DNA from: Microbacterium salitolerans
GTDB lineage: Bacteria > Actinomycetota > Actinomycetes > Actinomycetales > Microbacteriaceae
Assembly: GCF_019720895.1 (NCBI RefSeq)
Contig: NZ_JAHKSH010000001.1
Location: 1-64,000 of the forward strand
Direction: 5' to 3'
DNA length: 64,000 nt
Of this stretch, positions 43,681-52,328 are shown one piece after another; within the stretch, counting starts at the first letter, position 1, and every line of letters starts with the position of its first letter. The position numbers were made by a program, and so were the translations under genes. The notes under the pieces were generated by a model. The model searched no databases. It was not told the origin of the DNA and saw nothing but the letters and a program-made list of their open reading frames with translations.

Positions 43681-44664
43681 GTGAGCAAGAGCGCCCGCGC
43701 GGAGTGGGATCCGTGGCAGCTGCCGCCGCAGGACGGCCGGAGCTATCTCGTCACGGGTGCGAACGCCGGCATCGGCTTCTTCACCTGCGAGCAGCTCGCG
43801 AAGGCGGGCGCGCACGTGATCATGAGCGGACGGCATCCGAATCGCCTCGCGCAGGCGCATGACGCGCTCGAGGCCCGCGTGCCGGGAGCCTCGGTCGAGA
43901 CGCTTCTGCTCGACGTCGCGAATCCCGGATCCATCCGCGCCGCGGCCGCGAGCGTCCGGGGCGGGCTCTTCGACCGCACGAAGCTCGACGGCGTCGTCTT
44001 CAACGCCGGCATCGTGCACTCGCCGCGCAGCCGCAAGATCACGCGCGACGGGCGGGAACTCGTGTTCTCGACCAACGCGCTCGGCCACTTCGTGCTCGGC
44101 GCCGAGCTGCTCGTGCCGCTCGCCAAGTCGGCCTCGAGCCGGTGGTCGCCGCGCATGGTGTGGCTCGGCAGCGTGTCGACGCGCATGGGCAGGCACGAGC
44201 CCGTCGACCTGCAGCTCGAGGAGCACTACTCGGCGTGGAATGCGTACGTGCAGTCGAAGGTCGCCGTGCAGGCGCTCGGCATCGAGGCGGACGCCCGACT
44301 CCGAGATGCGGAGCTGCCGGTGCACAGCGTCATCGCGCATCCCGGCTATTCGATCGGCGGCCGCACGCCGCGCGTCTCGGGCGTCAACGAGCCGTCCCGA
44401 CTCAAGCGCCTCCGCGATGGGCTGCAGCCCATCGCGCAGAGCAAGGAGCATGGTGCGTGGACCGTCGTGCGCGCACTCGTCGACCCCGAGTCGCAGGGCG
44501 GCGACTACTGGGGGCCGAAGCACCTCACTCGCGGCGTCCCCGTGCGTCAGCGCGCCTCCGCGACGTCGGCGGATCCCGAGGTGCGCCGCAAGGTGTGGGA
44601 GGCGTGCGAGCGGCTGTCCGGCATCACCTGGCCGGTCGACAAGGCCGCCCGCGCCGCACGCTGA
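43681..44664 (+). CDS. SDR-family oxidoreductase (retinol dehydrogenase-like)
   Basis: 327 residues from GTG. The cofactor motif is LVTGANAGIGFFTCEQLAKAG, with MSGRHPNRL suggesting NADP(H), NAG in VVFNAGIVHSP, Ser in WLGSVSTR and Tyr/Lys in YVQSKVAVQ. The C-terminal part (GDYWGPKHLTRGVPVRQ) matches the WWOX/retinol-dehydrogenase-like subgroup. TACGCT lies 7 bases before the GTG. It is divergent from the HAD gene, with both -10 boxes reading TACGCT. Confidence 0.88.
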   Translation: MSKSARAEWDPWQLPPQDGRSYLVTGANAGIGFFTCEQLAKAGAHVIMSGRHPNRLAQAHDALEARVPGASVETLLLDVANPGSIRAAAASVRGGLFDRTKLDGVVFNAGIVHSPRSRKITRDGRELVFSTNALGHFVLGAELLVPLAKSASSRWSPRMVWLGSVSTRMGRHEPVDLQLEEHYSAWNAYVQSKVAVQALGIEADARLRDAELPVHSVIAHPGYSIGGRTPRVSGVNEPSRLKRLRDGLQPIAQSKEHGAWTVVRALVDPESQGGDYWGPKHLTRGVPVRQRASATSADPEVRRKVWEACERLSGITWPVDKAARAAR

Positions 44665-44688
44665 GCGCCGCGCACGTACGCTGAACGC

Positions 44689-45324
44689 ATGCCCACGAGC
44701 CCCGCGGCCGACGACTACCTCAAGACGATCTACGCCCACACCGAGTGGCAGGACGCGCCGATCACGCCGTCCGTGCTCGCGGCGAAGCTGGGCGTCGCGC
44801 CGTCGAGCGTGACCGAGATGGTGAAGAAGCTCGCGGCCGGCGACCTCGTGTCGCATGAGCCGTATCGCGCCGTCACCCTCACCGAGGCGGGTCGCGACCG
44901 GGCGATCACGATGACCCGTCGCCACCGCCTCATCGAGACGTGGCTCGTGCAGGAGTTCGGCTACACGTGGGACGAGGTGCACGACGAGGCCGAGGTGCTC
45001 GAGCACGCCGTGAGCGACCGCATGCTCGCACGCATCGACGAGAAGCTCGGCCACCCGCTCTTCGATCCGCACGGCGACGCGATCCCGCGACCCGACGGGT
45101 CCGTCAGCCGCACGCCCTTCGTGCTCCTCGCATCGGCCGAGGACGGGCATTCCGGCCGCGTCCTGCGGGTGCTGGACCGGGATCCTCTGCTGCTCCGGGC
45201 CATCACGAGCTCCGGCATCGACGTGGGCACGCAGCTCACGGTCCGCGAGGGCGGCGTCGAGATCGACGGCGGCGACGTCGAGCTGCCCGACGGCGCGCCG
45301 GAGGCGATCTGGCTCACGGCGTGA
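44689..45324 (+). CDS. mntR: MntR/DtxR-family metal-dependent repressor
   Basis: 211 residues. N-terminal winged helix (DYLKTIYAHTEWQDAPITPSVLAAKLGVAPSSVTEMVKKLAAGDLV), a metal-binding dimerisation domain with RRHRLIETWLVQEFGYTWDEVHDEAEVLEHAVSDRML, and a C-terminal FeoA/SH3-like domain. Metal selectivity is inferred from the neighbour: mntH is convergent, only 6 bases away, and carries a DtxR-type palindrome in its promoter. TACGCT lies 6 bases before the ATG. Confidence 0.9.
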   Translation: MPTSPAADDYLKTIYAHTEWQDAPITPSVLAAKLGVAPSSVTEMVKKLAAGDLVSHEPYRAVTLTEAGRDRAITMTRRHRLIETWLVQEFGYTWDEVHDEAEVLEHAVSDRMLARIDEKLGHPLFDPHGDAIPRPDGSVSRTPFVLLASAEDGHSGRVLRVLDRDPLLLRAITSSGIDVGTQLTVREGGVEIDGGDVELPDGAPEAIWLTA

Positions 45325-45330
45325 GGCGCC

Positions 45331-46572
45331 CTACGCGCCCGTGAACGTCAGCCAGAGCAGCAGGGCGTTGAGGGCGATGAGGAAGACGCTCGAGGCGATG
45401 CCGATCGCCGTCGTCCACCAGCGGTTGCGGTGCTGGCCGAGCGTGCGGTTCTGCGCGGTGAGGGCGACGAGCGGGATGAGCGCGAAGGGGATCCCGAACG
45501 ACAGCACGACCTGGCTCAGGATGAGCGCCGTCGTCGGGTCGTAGCCGAGCGCGAGGATCGCGAGCGCGGGGATGAGGGTGATGATCCGGCGCGCGAGGAG
45601 GGGGATCCGCACCCGCAGCAGGCCCTGCATGATCTCGGATCCGGCGTATGCGCCGACCGACGTCGACGCCAGCCCTGAGGCGAGGAGGCCGACGGCGAAC
45701 AGCGTCGCGATGACGCCGCCGAGGCTGTCGTGCAGAGCGGCGTAGGCGCCCTCGAGGCTGTCGGTCCCCGGCACGCCCGGCAGGTTCGCGGCTCCGAGCA
45801 GGAGGATCGCGAGGTTCACGGTGCCCGCGATGACGAGCGCGATCGTGACGTCCCACTTGGTGGCGCGCAGCAGGCGGGGCACGCGGTTGACCGGCGCCTC
45901 CTCCAGCCCGACGTGGAACCGATCGCGCGCGAGGGCGGAGTGGGCGTAGATCGCGTGGGGCATGACGGTCGCGCCGAGGATCGAGGCCGCGAGCAGGACC
46001 GACGACGTGCCGTCGAAGCGCGGTACGAGCCCCGCGACGACGGATCCGGCGTCGGGCGGCGCCACGAAGACGCCGACCGTGAAGCCGATCGCGATGATCG
46101 CCATCAGCCCGATGATGACGAACTCGAACGGCTTCGCGCCGCCCCGCGTCTGCACCATCAGCAGGATCATCGACACGGCGCTCGTGATGACGCCCCCGAC
46201 CAGCAGGGGGATGTCGAAGAGGATCCAGAGCGCGACGGCGCCGCCGATCACCTCGGCGACGTCGGTCGCCATCGCCACGAGCTCGGCCTGCAGCCAGTAG
46301 AGGCGGCGCGACCAGGGGGAGCGGAAGCGGGATCCGAGCGTCTCGGAGAGGCTCCGGCCCGTCACGACGCCGAGCTTCGCGGAGAGGTACTGGATCAGCC
46401 AGGCCATCGCGTTGCCGAGCACGACGACCCACACGAGCAGGTAGCCGAACTGGGCGCCCGCCGACATGTTCGTGGCGACGTTTCCGGGATCCAGATACGC
46501 GACGCCCGCGACCAGCGCGGGGCCGAGCAGCCACCAGGAGCGGCGGGTTCGCGGGGCCGTCGACGTCGTCAT
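45331..46572 (-). CDS. mntH: Nramp-family divalent metal transporter (Mn2+/Fe2+ uptake)
   Basis: 413 residues, 11 predicted helices. The metal-site motifs DPGN (YLDPGNVATNMSAG) and MPH (ATVMPHAIYAHS) are intact. It imports Mn(II) with protons. The start MTTSTAPRTRRSWW has CACACT 6 bases upstream, overlapping a long operator palindrome, so repression by MntR bound there is expected. The last codons face the mntR end with a 6-base gap and no terminator. Confidence 0.95.
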   Translation of the reverse strand: MTTSTAPRTRRSWWLLGPALVAGVAYLDPGNVATNMSAGAQFGYLLVWVVVLGNAMAWLIQYLSAKLGVVTGRSLSETLGSRFRSPWSRRLYWLQAELVAMATDVAEVIGGAVALWILFDIPLLVGGVITSAVSMILLMVQTRGGAKPFEFVIIGLMAIIAIGFTVGVFVAPPDAGSVVAGLVPRFDGTSSVLLAASILGATVMPHAIYAHSALARDRFHVGLEEAPVNRVPRLLRATKWDVTIALVIAGTVNLAILLLGAANLPGVPGTDSLEGAYAALHDSLGGVIATLFAVGLLASGLASTSVGAYAGSEIMQGLLRVRIPLLARRIITLIPALAILALGYDPTTALILSQVVLSFGIPFALIPLVALTAQNRTLGQHRNRWWTTAIGIASSVFLIALNALLLWLTFTGA

Positions 46573-46581
46573 GGAGACAGT

Positions 46582-46617
46582 GTGCCAGAGATTTAGGTGC
46601 ACCGAAATCTCTGGCAC
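46582..46617. promoter_or_regulatory. MntR/DtxR-type operator, 36-bp palindrome
   Basis: A palindrome centred at 46599/46600 with a single mismatched pair; its core is TTTAGGTGCACCGAAA, resembling DtxR/MntR boxes, and the outer arms are GTGCCAGAG/CTCTGGCAC. It starts 10 bases upstream of mntH and covers its -10 box; the other side faces the trmH-like gene. Confidence 0.83.
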
Positions 46618-46641
46618 GACGCGGGGTGGGACGATGGGGGA

Positions 46642-47271
46642 GTGACCGACGCACCCGAGCCGCATCGCGAAGCCTCCACCCACGGCGTCGGTCCCTGGCC
46701 AGGGGAGCGGCCGCACGGCGACCACTGGGATCCCGAGCTCCTCGAGAACGGCGACAGCCGCAACGTCGTCGACCGATACCGGTATTGGAAGATGAGCGCG
46801 ATCATCGCCGACCTCGACACGAAGCGGCACGCCTTCCACGTCGCGATCGAGAACTGGCAGCACGACATGAACATCGGCTCGATCGTGCGCAGCGCCAACG
46901 CGTTCCTCGCCGACACGGTGCACATCGTGGGCCGCAAGCGCTGGAACCGCCGCGGCGCCATGGTCACCGACCGCTACCAGCACGTCGTCCACCACCCCGA
47001 CGTGGAGTCGTTCCGCGCGTGGGCCGAGGGGGAGCAGCTCCCGATCATCGCCGTCGACAACGTCGGCGACGCCGTGCCCGTCGACCGCGCGGAGCTGCCC
47101 GAACGATGCGTGCTGCTCTTCGGGCAGGAGGGTCCCGGGCTGAGCGAGGAGGCGCTCGCCGCGGCGTCGGGCCACATCGAGATCACGCAGTACGGATCCA
47201 CGCGCTCCATCAACGCCTCCGCCGCCGGCGCCGTCGTGATGTACGAGTGGTGTCGCCGCTGGGCGCGGTGA
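46642..47271 (+). CDS. SpoU-family RNA 2'-O-methyltransferase (TrmH-like)
   Basis: 209 residues from GTG at 46642; an earlier in-frame start would lie inside the operator. SPOUT motifs: NWQHDMNIGSIVRSANAF, LLFGQEGPGLSEE and ITQYGSTRSINASAAGAVVMYEW. It methylates a ribose 2'-OH in tRNA or rRNA; the target is not determinable. A GACGAT box lies 6 bases upstream of the GTG. Confidence 0.92.
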   Translation: MTDAPEPHREASTHGVGPWPGERPHGDHWDPELLENGDSRNVVDRYRYWKMSAIIADLDTKRHAFHVAIENWQHDMNIGSIVRSANAFLADTVHIVGRKRWNRRGAMVTDRYQHVVHHPDVESFRAWAEGEQLPIIAVDNVGDAVPVDRAELPERCVLLFGQEGPGLSEEALAAASGHIEITQYGSTRSINASAAGAVVMYEWCRRWAR

Positions 47272-47388
47272 GCGGATCCGCCGAACCGTGTCGTCCGCGG
47301 GCCCTTCACAGGCGCGCTCGCGCGGCGTAGCCTCGGCCCCACAGCCGGGCGTGCCCGGATCGCCCGGCCCGTCGCAAAGGGGTCGATC

Positions 47389-47874
47389 ATGGTGCAGGTC
47401 TCGCCGATTCAGCCGTGTCTGTGGTTCGACGGTCAGGCGCGGGAGGCGATGGAGTACTACACGTCGGTGTTCCCGAACTCGGAGGTGCGGGCCATCGAGC
47501 CGTATCCCGACGAGTCGCTCGACGAGCACTTCGCCGGCATGGCGGGCAAGGTGCTCAACGGCCAGTTCACGCTCGACGGTGTCGACTTCGTGTGCCTCGA
47601 CGGCGGGCCGTACTTCACGTTCAGCGAGGCGATCTCCTTCGTCGTGCTGTGCGCCGACCAGGAGGAGATCGACTACTTCTGGCACGCCCTCTCGCACACG
47701 CCGGAGTCGGAGCAGTGCGGCTGGTGCAAGGACAAATTCGGCGTGAGCTGGCAGGTGATCCCGCGCAACATGGACCGCCTCACGACGACGCCCGCGCAGA
47801 TCCAGGCGATGATGCGCATGAAGAAGATCGTCATCGCCGAGCTGGAGGAGGCGGGGGCGGCCGTCGCGCCGTGA
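47389..47874 (+). CDS. PhnB/3-demethylubiquinone-type VOC protein
   Basis: 161 residues. IQPCLWFDGQAREAMEYYTSVFPNSEV at the start, ISFVVLCADQEEIDYFWHAL and CGWCKDKFGVSWQVIPRNM are typical of the PF06983 family. The function is unknown. AAAGGGG precedes the ATG; TAGCCT about 55 bases upstream may be the -10 box. Confidence 0.9.
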   Translation: MVQVSPIQPCLWFDGQAREAMEYYTSVFPNSEVRAIEPYPDESLDEHFAGMAGKVLNGQFTLDGVDFVCLDGGPYFTFSEAISFVVLCADQEEIDYFWHALSHTPESEQCGWCKDKFGVSWQVIPRNMDRLTTTPAQIQAMMRMKKIVIAELEEAGAAVAP

Positions 47875-47952
47875 CGAGGCGCACGTTCACCGCGTCCCGC
47901 AGCGGGGAGCGCGCTGAGAGGTCGCCCACGGGGCATCCGAGAGAATGGACGG

Positions 47953-48555
47953 ATGACCTCGGAGACCCCGCGCGCCCGCATGATCCTCATCGGGGGAGCG
48001 AGCGGATCCGGGAAGTCGCGCATCGCGGAGGAATCGGGGCTTCCGCTCCTCCGGCTCGACGACTTCTATCGCGACGGCGACGACCCCGCGCTCCCGCGCC
48101 TGTCTTCCGGGGAGGTCGACTGGGACCACGCCGGGTCGTGGCACGCCGAGCGCGCGCTCGCCGCCGCCGAGGAGCTCGCGACGACGGGGCGCGTCGAGGT
48201 GCCGGTCTACGACATCGCGACGTCGCGCGCGACCGGAACTCACACGGTCGAGCTCGGCGGGGCGTCCGTCTTCGTCGCCGAAGGGGTGTTCGTGGCCGAG
48301 ATGGTCGAGCTCGCGCGCGGCCGGGGGATCCTCGCCGATGCCGTCTGCGTGCGGCGGTCTCGGTGGCTGACGATGGCGCTGCGCTTCGCACGCGACCTGC
48401 GGGAGAACCGAAAGAGCCCGGCGTTCCTCGTCAAGCGCGGACTGATCCTCGCCCGCCGGGAGCCCGGGATCGTCGCACACCTCGCCGCCGCCGGGTGCCG
48501 TCCGCTGCGCGTGCGGCGGATCCGCGCCCTTCTTGCGGACGTCGTCAGCGCTTGA
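47953..48555 (+). CDS. Uridine kinase-like P-loop protein
   Basis: 200 residues. Walker A ILIGGASGSGKSRIAE near residue 12, the LLRLDDFYRDGDDP and VDWDHAGSWHAERAL segments of uridine kinases/phosphoribulokinases, and VFVAEGVFVAEMV. It probably phosphorylates uridine or cytidine. Its last 11 bases overlap the end of a convergent small membrane-protein gene. Confidence 0.87.
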   Translation: MTSETPRARMILIGGASGSGKSRIAEESGLPLLRLDDFYRDGDDPALPRLSSGEVDWDHAGSWHAERALAAAEELATTGRVEVPVYDIATSRATGTHTVELGGASVFVAEGVFVAEMVELARGRGILADAVCVRRSRWLTMALRFARDLRENRKSPAFLVKRGLILARREPGIVAHLAAAGCRPLRVRRIRALLADVVSA

Positions 48556-48754
48556 CGCCGACGGCGAAGTAGGACGCGGGACCGACCCAGTTCACGAGCA
48601 GGATCGGGATCCATGCCGATCTCGACATACGCACCTCGTCGTCCTTGCGGCCGGCGAGGTCGAGGAAGGCGAAGAGCGTGAAGGCGACCTGCACGACGCC
48701 GAGCACGCCGAAGAGGATCTGCGCGGGCACAGAACGGGGAGTGGATCGCGTCAT
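48545..48754 (-). CDS. Small PLDc_N-type two-helix membrane protein
   Basis: 69 residues. Helix 1 is AQILFGVLGVVQVAFTLFAFLDLA and helix 2 IPILLVNWVGPASYFAVG, with a charged loop between. NWVGPASYFAVGVKR matches the short phospholipase D N-terminal-type membrane domain, which also occurs alone. Function unknown. The ATG at MTRSTPRSVPAQ lies 6 bases after a GATACT box (minus strand). Confidence 0.75.
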   Translation of the reverse strand: MTRSTPRSVPAQILFGVLGVVQVAFTLFAFLDLAGRKDDEVRMSRSAWIPILLVNWVGPASYFAVGVKR

Positions 48755-48801
48755 GCCCCGAGTATCCACCCGGTACGCCGCGCCGACAAGGGTGCGGCTC
48801 G

Positions 48802-50124
48802 TCACGCCGCCTGACGCAGCCAGGCCGTTCCGCGCACCCGGCGCCCGAGGGTCCACCAGCGCATCCCCATGAGCACACCGTAGAACGCGGTGGCCACCCA
48901 CATCAGGCCCCAGGATCCGCTCGGCTGGGCCATGAGCACGATGAGCAGGTAGATCACGAAGGGCACGAGGTTGATCGCGCCCGCGAGCGCGAGGTAACGG
49001 GAGTCATTCGCGCCCATCAGCACGCCGTCGAGCACGTACACGATGCCGGCGATCGGCTGCAGCACGCCCATCACGATGAGCGCGGGCAGGATGAGCCACG
49101 ACATCTGCCAGGCGCCCGTGAAGCCGAGACCGATGAACGGGGACAGGCCCGCGATCAGCACGCCGATCACGACGCCCGCCATCGCACCCCACGCGACCGT
49201 GCGTCGGAGCACGTAGCGCACGCTCTCCTCGTCGCCGCCGCCGAGCTGCTTGCCGATGAGCGCCTGGGCCGCGATCGCGAGCGAGTCGAGGGCGAAGGCC
49301 GCCATGGATCCGATGGTGAACACGATCTGCCAGCCCGCGAGCTCGTCGGTGCCGAGCACGGTCGCGGCGGCCACGGTGAGGAGGAGGCCGGCGCGCAGCG
49401 CGACTGTGCGGAGGAACAGCCAGCCGCCCGTCTTCGCGGTCCCGTGCACGCCCGCGCGCGATGGGCGAGCGTCGGCCCCGTGCCGTCGCGCGAGGCGCGC
49501 CGCGATGACGACGTACGCGCCCACCATGCCCCACTGCGCGACGACCGTGCCCGCCGCGGATCCGGCGATGCCCCACCCGAGCCCGTACATGAACAGCCAG
49601 TTGAGCAGCCCGTTCGCGGCGAATCCGATGCCCGCGATCCACAGGGGCGACATTGTGTCCTGCAGGCCGCGCAGGAGACCGGTGGCGGCGAAGACGACGA
49701 GCATCGCCGGCAGCCCCCACATGCTGAGGCTGAGGTAGATCTCGGCCTGCTCGGCGACGGCGGGGCTCGCCCCGAACAGCGACACCAGCAGCGGGGAGGC
49801 GAAGTAGCCGCCGACCGCGAGCACCGCGCCCATGCCGAGCGCCAGCCACATGCCGTCGATGCCGCGAGAGACCGCGGATCCCATGTCGCCCGATCCGAAC
49901 AGGCGCGCGACGGCCGGCGTCGTCGAGTAGGCGAGGAAGATCATCAGCCCGACGATCGTCTGCAGGATGCTCGAGGCGATGCCGAGCCCCGCGAGCTCGG
50001 CGATGCCCAGATGCCCCACCATCGCCGAGTCGAGCGCGAGGAACAGCGGCTCGACGACGAGGGATCCGAAGGCGGGCAGGGCGAGCCAGAGGATCTCGCG
50101 GTTGAGCGTGCGGTCGGGGGTCAC
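48802..50124 (-). CDS. MATE-family efflux transporter (DinF-like)
   Basis: 440 residues, 12 helices in two related halves. ILWLALPAFGSLVVEPLFLALDSAMVGHLG is the MATE/DinF N-terminus; ATGLLRGLQDTMSPL and IAAQALIGKQLGGGD follow. It exports organic cations or drugs using Na+ or H+. The GTG start lies 6 bases after TACGCT (minus strand). Confidence 0.92.
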   Translation of the reverse strand: MTPDRTLNREILWLALPAFGSLVVEPLFLALDSAMVGHLGIAELAGLGIASSILQTIVGLMIFLAYSTTPAVARLFGSGDMGSAVSRGIDGMWLALGMGAVLAVGGYFASPLLVSLFGASPAVAEQAEIYLSLSMWGLPAMLVVFAATGLLRGLQDTMSPLWIAGIGFAANGLLNWLFMYGLGWGIAGSAAGTVVAQWGMVGAYVVIAARLARRHGADARPSRAGVHGTAKTGGWLFLRTVALRAGLLLTVAAATVLGTDELAGWQIVFTIGSMAAFALDSLAIAAQALIGKQLGGGDEESVRYVLRRTVAWGAMAGVVIGVLIAGLSPFIGLGFTGAWQMSWLILPALIVMGVLQPIAGIVYVLDGVLMGANDSRYLALAGAINLVPFVIYLLIVLMAQPSGSWGLMWVATAFYGVLMGMRWWTLGRRVRGTAWLRQAA

Positions 50125-50159
50125 GGATTCAGCGTACGGGGGCGCTCGGCGCCGAAAGC

Positions 50160-50220
50160 GGGGCTTCTTGTCGAGAGTGGGTGATGCTCCGGCCACTCTC
50201 GGGGAGAAGCCCCACTCTCG
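50160..50220. repeat. Intergenic nested inverted repeat, family B copy 2
   Basis: The outer arms GGGGCTTCT (50160-50168) and 50205-50213 and the inner arms CGAGAGTGG (50172-50180) and CCACTCTCG (50193-50201) are both perfect. A second CCACTCTCG at 50212-50220 could compete for the inner arm. It lies in the gap between the divergent MATE and M13 genes. Confidence 0.7.
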
Positions 50221-50269
50221 CGATCGGGCTCCGGATCCGGTCGCCTCGACGAGACATACGATGGTCGGC

Positions 50270-52231
50270 ATGACGCTTCCCTCCGGCCTCGCGACCGACG
50301 AGTTCTCCGACGACATCCGACCGCAGGACGATCTGTATCGACACGTCAACGGCGCGTGGATCGATCGCACCGAGATCCCCGGCGACAAGGCGCGCTGGGG
50401 GGCCTTCCACCAGCTGGCCGAGCAGTCCGAGAAGGACGTGCGCGCGATCGTCGAGGAGTCGCAGGGCGCCGACGCGGGCACCGAGGCCCGCAAGGTCGGC
50501 GATCTCTTCACGAGCTTCATGGACACTGCGCGCATCGCCGAGCGGGGCCTCGCGCCGATCCAGGATCAGCTCGCGCGCGTTGAGCGGATCGCCGACGTCC
50601 CGACCTTCCTCCGCACCGTCAGCGAGCTCGACCGCGAGGGCGTCAGCAACGTCATCGGCGTGTTCGTCGAGCCGGATCCGGGCGACCCCGAGCGCTACAT
50701 CCCCTTCTTCGTGCAGGCGGGCATCTCGCTTCCCGACGAGCAGTACTACCGCGAGGAGCAGTTCGCGGAAATCCGCGCGACCTTCCGTGCGCACGTCGAG
50801 CGCATGCTCGCACTCGCCGAGGTGGCGGATCCGGCGGGCTCGGCCGACCGCATCATGGCGCTCGAGACCGATGTCGCGGGCCATCACTGGACCAACGTCG
50901 AGAGCCGCGACGCCGTCAAGACGTACAACCCCATGACGTGGGCCGACGCCCAGAAGCTCGTGGGCCTCGACCTGACGCCGTGGCTCGACGGCCTCCGTGG
51001 CGACGTCCCCGCGAGCTCCTTCGACGAGGTCACGGTGTACCAGCCGTCGTTCCTCGAGGGCCTCGGCGCTCTGCTCACCGCGGACCGCCTCGACGACTGG
51101 AAGGCCTGGCTGCGCTGGAAGATCGTGCGCGCGGCCGCGCCGTACCTGACCGACGACATCGTCGACGAGAACTTCTCGTTCGTCGGCACGACGCTGCAGG
51201 GCGTGCCGCAGAACCGCGAGCGCTGGAAGCGCGGCGTAAGCCTCGCGGAGGGGGCCATGGGCGAGGCCATCGGCAAGATCTACGTCGACCGTCACTTCCC
51301 GCCGACCGCCAAGGCCGAGATCGATGAGCTCGTCGCGAACCTCATCGAGGCCTACCGCCAGTCGATCACGACCCTCGAGTGGATGAGCCCCGTCACCCGG
51401 CAGAAGGCGCTCGACAAGCTCGACAGCTTCACGCCGAAGGTCGGCTACCCCACGAAGTGGATCGACTACTCCGCTCTCGACGTCGACGCGCACGACCTCC
51501 TCGGCAACGTGCGGCGCGCGAGCGTGTTCGATCACAACCGCCAGCTCGCGAAGGTCGGCCAGCCGATCGACCGCGAGGAATGGCTCATGACGCCGCAGAC
51601 GGTCAACGCGTACTACCACCCGCTCATGAACGAGATCGTGTTTCCGGCCGCGATCCTGCAGTACCCGTTCTTCGACCCCGAGCGCGATGCGGCGGCGAAC
51701 TATGGCGGCATCGGATCCGTCATCGGCCACGAGCTCGGGCACGGGTTCGACGATCAGGGGTCGCAGTTCGACGGCACGGGGGCCCTCAACAACTGGTGGA
51801 CCGACGACGACCGTGCCGCGTTCGAGCAGCGCACCGCGAGCCTCATCGATCAGTACGACGAGCTCACGCCGGTCGGCCTCGATGCGTCGCACACCGTGAA
51901 CGGCGCGCTCACGATCGGCGAGAACATCGGCGACCTCGGCGGCCTCGGCATCGCCCTCAAGGCCTACGCGCTCTCACTGGAGGGCGCCGACCCCGAGCAG
52001 ATCGACGGATTCACGGGGATCCAGCGCGTGTTCCTGTCGTGGGCGCAGGTGTGGCAGCAGAAGGGACGGGATGCGGAGACGATCCGCCTGCTCACGATCG
52101 ACCCGCACTCGCCCAACGAGTTCCGCTGCAACCAGATCGTGCGCAACATCGACGCGTTCTACGACGCCTTCGATGTTGCGGAAGGCGATGCCCTGTGGCT
52201 CCCCGAGGATCAGCGCGTGACGATCTGGTGA
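50270..52231 (+). CDS. M13-family zinc metallopeptidase (neprilysin/PepO-like)
   Basis: 653 residues. Zinc motif HELGH in GSVIGHELGHGFDDQGSQFD near residue 487, third ligand Glu in TIGENIGDLGGLGIAL, substrate-binding NAYYHPLMNEIVFPA, and the C-terminal SPNEFRCNQIVRN. It has no signal peptide or membrane anchor, so it is a cytoplasmic oligopeptidase like PepO. The ATG is 7 bases after TACGAT; an in-frame ATG at 50261 lies in that box's spacer. Confidence 0.94.
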   Translation: MTLPSGLATDEFSDDIRPQDDLYRHVNGAWIDRTEIPGDKARWGAFHQLAEQSEKDVRAIVEESQGADAGTEARKVGDLFTSFMDTARIAERGLAPIQDQLARVERIADVPTFLRTVSELDREGVSNVIGVFVEPDPGDPERYIPFFVQAGISLPDEQYYREEQFAEIRATFRAHVERMLALAEVADPAGSADRIMALETDVAGHHWTNVESRDAVKTYNPMTWADAQKLVGLDLTPWLDGLRGDVPASSFDEVTVYQPSFLEGLGALLTADRLDDWKAWLRWKIVRAAAPYLTDDIVDENFSFVGTTLQGVPQNRERWKRGVSLAEGAMGEAIGKIYVDRHFPPTAKAEIDELVANLIEAYRQSITTLEWMSPVTRQKALDKLDSFTPKVGYPTKWIDYSALDVDAHDLLGNVRRASVFDHNRQLAKVGQPIDREEWLMTPQTVNAYYHPLMNEIVFPAAILQYPFFDPERDAAANYGGIGSVIGHELGHGFDDQGSQFDGTGALNNWWTDDDRAAFEQRTASLIDQYDELTPVGLDASHTVNGALTIGENIGDLGGLGIALKAYALSLEGADPEQIDGFTGIQRVFLSWAQVWQQKGRDAETIRLLTIDPHSPNEFRCNQIVRNIDAFYDAFDVAEGDALWLPEDQRVTIW

Positions 52232-52328
52232 CGTCTTCCGCAGAAGCCCGGAATACATCGCACAATTGAAGACCGACGCACACCTCCGAGGGATCACTCG
52301 CTCGATCTCGCACTCCACAGGAGCTGAC

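Noticed and set aside
46597-46641. Longer trmH-like protein starting at 46597
   Set aside because: This start lies inside the 36-bp operator palindrome; the GTG at 46642 with a -10-like box 6 bases upstream fits better.
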